A DNA stretch of 64,000 nucleotides from Valencia hispanica. Lineage: Eukaryota > Chordata > Actinopteri > Cyprinodontiformes > Valenciidae. The DNA lies in NCBI GenBank assembly GCA_963556495.2, contig OY747717.1, positions 1,126,001 to 1,190,000 of the forward strand, in the 5' to 3' direction. A model generated the notes under the pieces. That model saw only the letters and a program-made list of their open reading frames with translations. It searched no databases and had not been told where the DNA came from. Position 1 is the first letter of the stretch. Each line of letters opens with the position of its first letter. The position numbers were made by a program, and so were the translations under genes. Shown one piece after another: positions 10,926 to 23,300 of the stretch.

Positions 10926-11690
10926 AAAATTCTCTGGAGAGAATATGAGCAGCAAACGTCTTACCTGTAGATTTATTTTGTATTTTCAGGAAAAAAAACA
11001 ACAGTAACAGGAAGTGTAACAGAGGATCCAGAAGTGTTTTTGCCACATATAAGATACACAAAGACAGATGTGTTTATATTAGCAGTGGTCACTGGGTTCC
11101 TACATGGCAGCCATATTGGATTCTGATGGCAGGGTTGGTGCGCAGCTTCGTGGTCTTTTGGTTAGATTTCTGATTTCAGTGGATGTTCCTGTTATGGAGT
11201 CAGACTGAAACATGAAAATGTTTTACTGCCATCTAGTGGCAGTCAGATGAAGACCATATTAAAATGAAATTGATGCTCTCAAAGGAAGTTAACTCTGCAG
11301 AAAAAAGCAAATCAGGTAGGACATAAAAATAATGAACGTAGGTACTAAACATTCACATGTTAAAAGTTAATCTCATTTTTTATAAATAAAATTTTTTTCA
11401 GCAGGAATGTTTCCAAAATGTAAACATGTAAAATATAACCAAACTCTGAACATTTCTTCGACAACACTTAACCCCGCCAAAACAAACACTAGTATAAAGT
11501 ATAAAAATGTAATTCATTTAAACTATTTCATGAAAAATGAGCATTTTGAGTACTTAAAATACTTCTTATAATAATTATATATGAAGCTGAATGTAAAAAA
11601 TGCAGGTTAATTAGTTTTTTAATTAAATATGTATCACTGTAATTTATTCATGTATTATCGTCTCAGCTGTAAATAAAACAATACCACCGG
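10926..11690. other. Intergenic spacer tbc1d13-zer1
   Basis: No coding region recognised. It contains a CTCF-like CCACTAGATGGCAG on the minus strand near 11230-11245 and A/T-rich sequence from about 11300. Otherwise I see nothing distinctive. Confidence 0.5.
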
Positions 11691-13409
11691 CTCATTAAAC
11701 CACTCCATGTTTATTGCTTATTCATATTTTTACATTAAAGTCATGAAGCTACAGAGATCAAGATAAACGGAACCATTTTGGATCAAAACTCTTCAGCAGT
11801 GAGAGAAGAAATCAACGTTAACAGAAACATCATTAGATACGGTCTGAATGAGACCAGAACCGGTTTCTATTTTCATAAATAATCAAAAACAGTTGAGTTT
11901 TTTTGATGAAAAAAACAAACAAACAAAAACATTCAGATCAGATGCAACAGGAGAAGAAAAAAAAAACGCTCCTGATCTTCTGGAGACGATAGTGAACAGA
12001 AACCTTTGATCATTAGAGCTCCTATTAACACCTAATCAGAGGAACCGGATCAACAGAACCATTTATGACCGCGAGGAAGAACCAAAACTGGATGAAACAG
12101 TCAGATTGGAGTAAATCAGAGAAGAACTGCCCATCAGAACCAGGAGGTCCGATAAGAGAGAGAAGCCAGCGCAGCAGGTAGCAGGTTAGAAACATCAGAG
12201 AATCTACCAGATATTAACGTAGTTTATTGTTGTTTTATTGACATGATCCTGGAGGGCGGTTCTGAGAAGCAGAGGATTATTATAACCCGGCTCAGTACAG
12301 ATTAGGTTCTGAGAACCGAACCGAGATGGGGAAAAAAACCTGCTGAGCTCCAGTAAACTGAACTGGATCATAATTAGTCATCAGCAGCATCATTTTCTGC
12401 TTTATTAATTAAACATTATTATTTGAGATCGAGACTAAACAGCGAACGGGTTCCATCTTTACGTCCAATCAGATTCCTACATTTCATCTCATTCCCAAAT
12501 GTTCTGGATTATTCAGACATTTTAGTCGTCTTTCAAATAGGGAAGGCTGAAATAAAGCCGCTGTTCTCTGAGTCAGACTAGCTCTGTTTGGACCTCCACA
12601 TCTCATCAGAACCATCAGAACCATCCTTCACAGTCTAACCGGGTCAAACGAAACTGGACTCTTCCCGACCCAGTTATCATTCTGAACCTTTCTCAAATCT
12701 AATTTAGGATTTTTCTAGATTTTCACCCAGAATGCTCAGTTTAGAGAGATGATGGTTCTGACCTGGTGGACTATCCAGAACCTTCTGGGTTTAACCAGTT
12801 TCTCCATCCAATCGTAGGTGTTTCTGTCTCCCACAGGTTTCTGACCAATCAGAGCCCGGAGAGCAGAGAGACACGCCCACTCAGCTGTGGAGAAACTGGA
12901 CCTGGAGGTTCTGGTCTCTTACAAGAACCACTGCAGACCCAGAAGAACCTCCAAGTTCTGGTCCTCACAGATCAAGATGTTTCTCTAAAACACCTTTCAG
13001 TTTCTGTGGCGACAGTCCATCTGCCCCCCTCAGAAAAGGCGGGAATCGCCATAGTAACCCTTGACTCAGCGAATCCGTTTTCCGATTAGATCAGTTTAAC
13101 CTTCTCAGTTAGGATTGTTCCCTAAACGAATTGTTTTGATACGACTGATAACTTTTTAAAAACAGCAGCTGTTTCTGGAAAGAGTGTAGCTCCGCCTCCC
13201 CATGACTTGGCTTTTTTTTATTTTAATGACTCAGCAGCTTCTTCTTCACCAGACCTGTAACGGATCCTTATCGGGACAAAGAATCTTAGACGACCTGCAA
13301 CGTCGAGTGATGTTTTACCTTCTGCTTCGTCACGTTTTGTGTTTCCCATCTTCGCTTTGATTCACCGATTATCCAAAAATCTATTTTTTTCCGATCCGCT
13401 CAGCAGCGA

Positions 13410-13425
13410 CCACCAGGGGGCGCTG
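13410..13425 (+). promoter_or_regulatory. CTCF-like motif
   Basis: CCACCAGGGGGCGCTG on the plus strand, an almost ideal CTCF core, in the proposed zer1 3' UTR. It points away from the opposite-strand site at 8276-8294 (divergent pair). Confidence 0.45.
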
Positions 13426-14002
13426 CTGATCGTCGCAGACGATGAAGCTGTTCCTCGTTGGTCGGACTGATCCTTCCTGGTAGATTCAGACGTTTTTTTT
13501 TCCAGAACTGAGACGCTGATTTATAAACTCCTCCTTTTACCCAGAAGCAGAACTTCCTACGTTTCCTCTCTGCTGCTGCTTCTGCTGCGTTCACTGTCGC
13601 CTCTTTTCAATCGTCCGTTTGAGTTTCTGCCTCCGGCACCGGATGGAAACCAGACCAATGCATCCGTCATGAATCAAAATCTATGCTCATTTTAGCGATC
13701 GGCTCCAGGTCAAAGGTCGTTAATCTGGTTTCAGGCGTTTCTGACAGATCAGGACTGCTGGGTGTCGATTCTCAGCGCCGACAGCAGGTCAGTTCGATTT
13801 AAATACAGAGTGAAGTCATGAGTGTTCACAGCCATATTATAAAACATCCACATGTTAAAAGGATGAGACCCACACTGAATATTTACATATATAACAAACG
13901 AGCCCGCGGCCGAAGCGCCGGCGTCTCGGCGGCCTCCGGGGGGCGCTCCGGAGGAGGAACGTCTCAGTCCCGTCTGAGAACTGGATATCTGTGCTAAATC
14001 CT

Positions 14003-14015
14003 CCACACACACACA

Positions 14016-14050
<35 letters not shown>
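14003..14050. repeat. (CA)n microsatellite
   Basis: About 23 CA dinucleotides with one AA interruption, in the proposed zer1 3' UTR. On the transcribed strand it reads (TG)n. Confidence 0.97.
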
Positions 14051-14052
<2 letters not shown>

Positions 14053-14278
14053 AGAGAGAACAGTCCCCCAACCCAGCTGAAGAGATATTGCGGCTCCCTC
14101 CCGACTAAACATGCTAGCTCCTACGACGCGTCACACGTTCAAGGTTTTTAGTCCAGAACCCGCTCTGCTTCTACGAAACGAGAGGAAAAGTTGAAAAGAA
14201 AGCACACGACCGCCCCTGGAGGCTCCCTCAGCTCCGTTAACTTCGGATGTGGTACTGGGAGTTCTGGTTCCGGTCGGG

Positions 14279-14366
14279 TCAGCCCCTCTGTCCGTAGTTG
14301 CCCTCCTGGCCGTTATTCGTCTCCATCGGGTCGTCCTTGAAGGTCTCACACTGCTCCATGACTTTC
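14279..14366 (-). CDS. zer1: zer1 exon 16 (stop codon)
   Basis: Encodes [20 protein letters not shown], then EGNYGQRG and TGA at 14281-14279. Acceptor TTCCAG. The tail after METN differs from the human end and is a few residues longer. The intron before it (14367-17992) is packed with transposons. Confidence 0.93.
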
Positions 14367-17300
14367 CTGGAAGACAGGATCACATTACATCCCATTAAAC
14401 AGCTTTAAAAATAAATCTGAAAAGCAGGGATGTGTATTGGCAAAAAATCTGGCGATACGATATTTAACGCGATACATGGGAGACGATACGATATATCGCG
14501 ATACTATGATATATTACTTAATATTACTTAATATTACTTAATTTCCCTCTGGGATTACTTAATTTCCCTCTGGGATCAATAAAGTATTTTTGAATTTGAA
14601 TTTAATTGAATGAGTAAGACTATATATTGTGATTTTTAAAACTGTAGGAAAACTGTCCCATCATTCCAAACACTCCAACCTGTTTCATGCTTTAACACGT
14701 CCAGTTTTATTACTAGATCTAGTTGATCCACTGGAACCATAAAGGTGAAAACAGCCACAAACTACCAGTACAAAAATTACTGTCATCATTAATGGTTCTA
14801 TTCAAATCCTAAAAAAAAACAACTTACATTTTTGTTTTGAATATCGATACAATATCGGGAAATAAGATATCGCGATATATCGGTGCATCGATGTTTTCTT
14901 ACATCCCTACTGAAAAGTGTGGCGTGCCTTTATATTTACCCCGGTGAGTCAGTATAATGTGAACGTCTCAGTCAGACTCGATGCAGAACATCAGGTTTTA
15001 ATCACAGATTCTCAGTTGGTTTCAGGTCTGGCCTTTGACTAGGCCAGTGGTTCCCTAACTATTTCTGCTGGGCCCCCCTTTGGTTTATAAGAAAATGTTT
15101 ACCCCTCCCCAGTGTAATTATTCCTTTTTTAAATGAATTTATTATTTTACTTTTAAGTAGTTTTACTATGTAGTATTATATTACATTGCTTTAAATACAT
15201 TTTAATTCCTCTCTGTGCACATCTAGTTTAAAACATAAACAACTGAGAGGAATAAAGAAATTATAAAGGTTGTTCTACCAGACTGAGGTCTTCAATCATC
15301 AACGTTTCAGTACCAGGTGTGATCCTGCTGTGATGTCACTTTATCCGCCAGGTGGAGGTGTGTGTTTGTGCGTCACTGAATTTGGTTCATTGAACATCGT
15401 GGTTCAGAAATATGCCACTCTATGAAAGCTTCAATAAAAACTTGTTAAAGTAAAATTTGTGGCTGAGATCTCTGCCCTCTTCCTTCAGATAGATGTTGAA
15501 TCTCTTATGGCAGTTTAAAGACTATATATGAGCTCAGCAGGTGTTTGGTGGAACAAAACTAAAGACGAGATCTGCTTGATCATATTTTCTGCTCTTTGGT
15601 TTGGAATAAAGTTGGTTTAGAAGCTTATTTGGGATGTTTGATCTTCTGCTTTGCGTTTATGTGGGAGCCTCGTCAAATATTATGATAGCCATTAGATTTT
15701 ATTCATTCATGCCACCCCATCCCCCCCCCCCTCCAATGATTCAGCGCCCCCTCTAGGGGTCACGCCCCCCCCCATTGTGGGAACCACTGGACTAGGCCAC
15801 TCTAACCCATGAATCTGCTTTGATCTAAACCATCCCATAATATCTCTGGCTGCATGTTCAGGGTGGCCGTCCTGCTCCACCCCAGTCTCAGGTCTTCTCC
15901 TGGATTTAGCTCCATCCATCTTCCCTGTCCCACAACATGATGCTGCCACCACCATGTTTTACCCTGTGGATACAGTGTTCAGATTGTTTGTTTTCTGTCA
16001 TTTAGCTGCTCTTCATGATTGTTAAAGTTTCATTTGGGCTCATTCATCGCTTTCTTTAGGCTACCACTGAGCGGTACGGGTCGGGTCGCTGAGGTTTGGT
16101 ACTCTGGTTCGTTGCCGTTGTTAAAGCGGCCCATAGGACAATGGTACGGTCCGGTTAGGGCAGAGCAGAGCTACTGGTGTCACATGACACAGTCCATTGA
16201 TAGGGGGACAGAAAAACGTCGCTGCTTGCAACAGTGTGACGCCATATTGGGTGTTTGGGTTCAACCCCGCCTGCCCAGTGAGGGATCTCTGCTGTTTGTA
16301 GGTCAGAAAGTGAACAGTTCAGAACCCGCTCTCTCGATGAAAGTCAAGTTAGGACCTGGTTCTAGTTGTTAGAACCCATCTCTGACCCTCCTGAGGATAA
16401 ACACATATACACTACAGATCTATGGAATATATTTCTACGGACGGACCGACGGATGCACAGATTCCAACTGTCCTGAACACACCGTACAGAGCCGACCCAT
16501 AGCGTACGGCTCAGTGGAAACCAGACACTAGTCTCCCTGAGAGCTTCCCAACAGATCTGCACAACACACTTTGAATTCTTATATGATAAATTTATATGAT
16601 AATTTTTAATTCATGAATAATTTTCCTTCCTCTTCAATGATGTCCTAATCTGTGTTGATCATTAAATCCACTGAAGTTTGTGATGAGAAGTGAAACGTGA
16701 TGTGTAAGAGCAGAGGTGGGTAGTAACTAGTTACATTTACTGGAATAAGTTGTTTTTTTAAAATGTACTTTTTAGAGTAGTTTTACTACACCGTACTTTT
16801 TACTTTAACTTGAGCAATGTTATTACGAAGTATAACTACTCTTACTTGAGTAAAACTTCTGGATACTCTACTCACTGTGAGTAAATTTACTAAATGAAGA
16901 TTAAACATATTTTAACCAAAGATACAGCAGACACACTCCTACAGTTTATTAAAGCAGACCTCCTGTTTCTACACAAACTTTGGTTTTCTAATGTAATCTT
17001 CTGTCTGTTCAACTTGTTATTGGATTTTGAGGTCAAGTGAATATATATTAAACACCATAAATTGTAAATGGAAATACTTTTTACCTTGTTCTAAGATATA
17101 CATTTATATTACCTACTGTAATAGTAAGTATTGGTATTATATTGTAAAAACAGACTTGGAAAAGTGTTTCTTCTGCTTAAAATGTGCTATTTTGTAATTA
17201 TTTATAATGTATCTGAAACACTCAGTTTATTTAAATCCAGGTTAAAGACCCACCTGTTCTCAGCTGCTTTTGATTAGGTTTTTATTCTAAGTTTTAAATC

Positions 17301-20300
17301 TGCACGGCTTCTTTTAAGATAGATTTTTATTTTATTTTGGTTCATTTTAAATCATGCTTTTTATTCCTGTACTTTTGCTTTTTCTGCACCCTGCTGTAAT
17401 GCTTTTGATGTTTTATGTAAAGCACTTTGAATTGTCTTGTAACATGAATTGTGCTACACAAATAAACTTGCCTTGCCTTATCAGTGTTTTTCATGTTAGT
17501 CTTTAAAATACCAGAATTTCCCCACACTTTGTATTTTTGTGTCTCTGATGACATAATTTTAAAAATATTAAATCAGATGTTACTCAGAACTCAAGTAACC
17601 TTTTTACCAAATATTTTTTTACTGTTACTCAAGTAATTTTTTTGGACGGCTACTTTTTACTTTTTTTTTTGAGTAGAAATATGTTGAAGTAGTGATACTC
17701 TTACTTGAGTACAGTTTTTGGGTCTCCTACCCACCTCTGAGTAAAAAGTCAAAGGTTATGGACGTTATTGCGGATTATCAAGCAGTCTGGATCCGTCCCA
17801 AAAGGTTTGCAGAGACTGAAAACGTGACAGATATACGACCCAATCCAAGGAGGATTATATAGCGGTTCTAAACCAGTCAGAACCAGCTGACTCAGCAGAC
17901 GGGGAAACCTGAAGTTTTAGGATTGGTCTTTATGCAGATGATACTGTTGTTGAAGCGGTGAGCGAGAAGAGAAGAAGAAGCTTCTGGCTCACCTGGCCAT
18001 GTCCTTGGTCTCTGGTTGGGAACTCCCCAGTTCAAGAACTTTCTCCAACAGACTAACTCCACCTTCCTTTATCAGCAGCGGACAGTATTTCCCCGCTGCA
18101 GACAGAAACAGGCAAACTGTAAACCATGGGAGGAGTCACACGCACAAAACAATTAGATCTCAATCAGAAGACAAACACGTGATTTAAATATGAAATAAAG
18201 GTGAAGCATCTGTAGATAAAAAGGCTTTTTATCCATAGACTGAATCTTCCCACTGTGACAGATCCTCCGGTTTCTGAGCTGGAACATGTAGAACCGAGTC
18301 AACCTGAGAGCGGTTCTGTTGGTGGAGGAGAACAGAGGGAAACCCTGCAGATACTCACGGTAAACCGACACCAGGTTGTAGAGAGCCCAGGTGGCCCAGT
18401 GCTGACTGACGGGAGCGATGCCCTGAGGAAGCAGGCGGAGGATCGGCTCAAAGGACCTGCAGGATCGGTTTATGAAGTCAGAACCAACAGAACCAAGCAG
18501 CAGAAACAGGGTTTTTATTCTAGATCCTGGATATCTAGACCTCACTAGTTGAAGGTTAATTAATCCCCACAGAAAAACTGTTGAGGAGTAAAACTATAAA
18601 AGGGGACAAACAAGGGTCTCTGCAGTTTGTAGGTCAGAAACCCAACAGTTCAGAACCTCTCAATACATAAATAGAAAAATCTGAATCTGGTTCTGGTTGG
18701 TAGAACCCGTCTCTGACCTTCATTAGGATAAAAACACATTCACTATAAATCTATAGAAGATAATTGGATGGATGGATGGATGGATGGATGGATGGATGGA
18801 TGGATGGATGGATGCATCGATGGGTGGATGGATGGATGGATGCACGGACGGATGGATGGATGGATGGATGGATGGATGCACGGACGGATGGATGGATGGA
18901 TGCACGGACGGATGGATGGATGGATGGATGCATGGACGGATGGATGGATGCATGGATGGATGGATGCAAGGACGGATGGCTGGATGGATGGATGGATGGA
19001 TGGATGAATGCACGGATGGATGGATGCATGGATGGATGGATGGATGGATGGATGAATGCACGGATGGATGGATGGATGGATGGACGGATGGTTGGATGGA
19101 TAGACAGCTGGATGGATGGATGGATGGATGGATGGACGGTTGCATGGTTGGATGGATAGACGGCTGGATGGATGCACGGATGGATGGATGGATGGACGGA
19201 TGGCTGGATGGATGGTTGGATGGATAGACGGCTGGATGGATGGATGGATGCACGGCTGGATGGATGGATGGATGCACGGCTGGATGGATGGATGGATGCA
19301 CGGATGGATGGATGGATGGATGGACGGTTGCATGGATGGATGGACGGTTGCATGGATGGATGGACGGATGGATGGATGCACGGACAGATGGATGGTTGGA
19401 TGGATGGATGGATGGATGGATGGATGGATGGACGGATGGATGGATGCAAGGACGGATGGCTGGATGGATGCATGGATGGATGGATGGATGGATGGATGAA
19501 TGCACGGATGGATGGATGGATGGATGGATGGACGGATGGCTGGATGGATGGTTGGATGGATAGACGGCTGGATGGATGGATGCACGGATGGATGGATGGA
19601 TGGACGGTTGCATGGATGGATGGATGGATGGATGGATGGATGCACGGACAGATGGATGGTTGGATGGATGGATGGATGGGCGGATGGATGGATGGACGGA
19701 CGGATGGCTGGATGGATAGACGGCTGGATGGATGGACGGTTGCATGGATGGATGGATGGATGGATGGATGGACGGTTGCATGGATGGATGCACGGACGGA
19801 TGGCTGGATGGATGCATGGATGGATGGATGGATGGATGGATGAATGCACGGATGGATGGATGGATGGATGGACGGATGGTTGGATGGATAGACAGCTGGA
19901 TGGATGGATGGATGGATGCACGGATGGATGGATGGATGGACGGTTGCATGGATGGATGGATGGATGGATGGATGGATGGGCGGATGGATGGATGGACGGA
20001 CGGATGGCTGGATGGATAGATGGATGGATGGACGGTTGCATGGATGGATGGATGGATGGATGGATGGATGAATCAGGTTTCCTGTATGAGGCGATCCCTC
20101 AGCCTGTGGCCCCGCCTCCATCCTGCTTCTCCTCCAATCAGCGGCCTTCACCTGTAGTTGATGTTGCGGCGTGAGCTGACGTCCCAGCTCTGGATGGCGT
20201 TCCACATCCGGTCCATCACAGCGTCTCTCTTGGGCTCGTCCATGGTCCAAACCTCGGGACCGTCGAACATGATGTGGGACAGGACGCCGCAGGCGTTGTA

Positions 20301-23300
20301 GGACACCTCGATGCCGTCCGCCTTGCTCTCCAGCAGGTTGCTGCAGCAACAGGTGAGGAGGAGTTTAACAACGTTCCATCAACCACACCTGTCTCAGCAG
20401 CTGATCCAGGTGAGTTTTCATACCTGAACACAGTGATGAACTGTGGCGTCAGCAGCTGTGGCCTCAGAGATTTCACCTCTGCAACATTACCCAGAAGTCC
20501 CAGCATGTTGCGGTGAAGCTCCTGCTTATCTGGAAACTCCTGCAGAGCAGAACGATCAGTTAGGGAACCTGGTAACTGCCGCTGGTAAGATAGTGACTGC
20601 TCAGACGTACTCCGCATTACTCCTGTTTTTAGAGACGTGAGGACTCACCTCCAGACACTCCAGGAAGAGACTCATCCCGCGACAGTTCAGGAACATCTGA
20701 CAGTTGTCTGGAGTCTCGTCAGTGATGTTCCAGAGCGCGCTCCAGGAGAACTCCATGACCTGGTCACACTGAGGGGGAACAAACATCCAGAACCATCGTT
20801 AACATCAGGAACCATCCTAAACATCCAGAACCATCTTTAACATCCAGAACAATCTTGAACATCTAGAACTATTGTTAAAATTTGGAACCATCGTTAAGAC
20901 CCGGAACCATCGTTAACATCCGGAACCATCGTTAACATCAGGAACCATCGTTAACATCCGGAATTGTTAACATCCGGAACCATCCTGAACATCCGGAACC
21001 ATCGTTAACATCAGGAACCATCGTTAACATCAGGAACCTTGTTAACATCAGGAACCATTGTTAACATCCGGAACCATCGTTAACATCAGGAACCATCGTT
21101 AACATCAGGAACCATCGTTAACATCAGGAACCATCGTTAACATCAGGAACCATCGTTAACATCAGGAACCTTGTTAACATCAGGAACCATCGTTAACATC
21201 CGGAACCATCGTTAACATCAGGAACCATCGTTAACATCAGGAACCATCGTTAACATCAGGAACCATCGTTAACATCAGGAACCATCGCTAACATCAGGAA
21301 CCATCGCTAACATCCGGATCCATCCTAAACATCAGGAACCATCGTTAACATCAGGAACCTTGTTAACATCAGGAACCTTGTTAACATCAGGAACCATTGT
21401 TAACATCCGGAACCATCGTTAACATCAGGAACCATCGTTAACATCAGGAACCATCGTTAACATCAGGAACCATCGTTAACATCAGGAACCATCGTTAACA
21501 TCAGGAACCTTGTTAACATCAGGAACCTTGTTAACATCAGGAACCATTGTTAACATCCGGAACCATCGTTAACATCAGGAACCATCGTTAACATCAGGAA
21601 CCTTGTTAACATCAGGAACCATTGTTAACATCCGGAACCATCGTTAACATCAGGAACCATCGTTAACATCAGGAACCTTGTTAACATCAGGAACCATTGT
21701 TAACATCCGGAACCATCGTTAACATCAGGAACCATCGTTAACATCAGGAACCATCGTTAACATCAGGAACCATCGTTAACATCAGGAACCTTGTTAACAT
21801 CAGGAACCATTGTTAACATCCGGAACCATCGTTAACATCCGGAACCATCGTTAACATCCGGAACCATCGTTAACATCAGGAACCATCGTTAACATCCGGA
21901 ACCATCGTTAACATCCGGATCCATCGTTAACATCCGGAACCATCCTAAACATCAGGAACCATCGTTAACATCAGGAACCATCGTTAACATCAGGAACCAT
22001 CGTTAACATCAGGAACCATCGTTAACATCCGGAACCATCGTTAACATCCGGAACCATCGTTAACATCCGGAACAATCCTGAACATTCGGAACCCCCGTTA
22101 ACATCCGGAACCATCGTTAACATCCGGAACCATCGTTAACATCCGGAACCATCGTTAACATCCGGAACAATCCTGAATATTCGGAACCCCCGTTAACATC
22201 CGAAATTGTTAACATCCGGAACCATCGTTAACATCCGGAACCATCGTTAACATCCGGAACCATCGTTAACATCCCCGACAAACATGAAGTCGTTCCTTCT
22301 GAAACAGAAAGTGGACATTAGAGACTCACCGTTCTGTCCTGCAGCTTCTTCTGGATTAAATTCAGCATGGTCTGAGGAGGAGGGACAGCATTCATTAAAA
22401 AATGAGTCTGTGAATCATTATACACCATCTACTCTCTAATTAAGGAATAGATCAATCAAACTAATACAGGTACATCTCAATAAATCAATTTGTCACAAGG
22501 GGCTCATTTATTTCAGTTAATTTAATTCAGAAATGTTAGGCATTATATAGGGTTCTATCAGTTTTTCCTTTCACTAAACCTTCCATTAACATGCACTCTG
22601 AACAAACAGCTTCTTTAGCAGTGAGCTTCTGTGTCTTCCCATGATTTCTGTAAGCCAAATTTACTGAAAGTTTGAATTTGGTTTCTAATTTGCTGCTGGT
22701 CAGAATCATCAGGATCATCAGCCGCCCCTCACCTGTCAAACCAATTTCACGGCACTCTCATGTGTTGGTATATGGAGGACTTATGCTGCCAAAATTAAAG
22801 ATAAATAAATACATAATATTTGGAAATACAAATGTAAATAGCCAAATAAATGTGTAAGTAAATCTGTAAGTAAGTAAATAAATAAAAAAATGAGGAAATA
22901 AAATTTAAAATAAATATATAAATAAATATATGTGGAAATAAACAAAAAATAATTACATCTTTTTATTTGTATTTAACTATTTACATATTTATTTACTCAT
23001 TTCCAATTCTGGCAGGATTAGCCCTCCATATAGGCAAAACCGAAGCCAAGTAACAAGATGGGTGGGCGTGGTCTAACCGCTAATTTGCATAAAAGCGACA
23101 GAGCCCTCTAAACATCTCATTCTGAGAGGGAATGATATTGTCAAGAATTGAGCTGCTGAGATCACTTTATGCGAAAATTAACTTCTTAAATATGTTTCAT
23201 ACAGACCATAGACCTATTATAACTAGACTAAAAAGATGCATTTGTCCTCTTTAAATGTATCATCTGTGTGAAAAACAAGTTTCCTAAGAGATTGTATTTA

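Larger units (their letters stand above)
11690..14278 (-). other. zer1: zer1 3' UTR (inferred)
   Basis: Region between the zer1 stop codon and a good polyadenylation signal: minus-strand AATAAA at 11715-11710, followed by GU-rich sequence. It is mostly free of recognisable transposons, fitting a long 3' UTR of about 2.6 kb. An earlier AATAAA lies near 13210, so shorter forms are possible. It includes the CA repeat at 14003-14050 and a GC-rich hairpin-prone patch near 13900-13960. Confidence 0.5.

Noticed and set aside
12766..13089. 107-codon plus-strand frame
   Set aside because: Antisense to the proposed zer1 3' UTR, no recognisable domain and no splice partners.
18723..20349. Open frames up to 532 codons of Ile-His-Pro-Ser type (minus) and Met-Asp-Gly-Trp type (plus)
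   Set aside because: They are translations of the GGAT array, open in several frames on both strands and interrupted by no splice logic. The 532-codon frame begins out of frame in zer1 exon 13.
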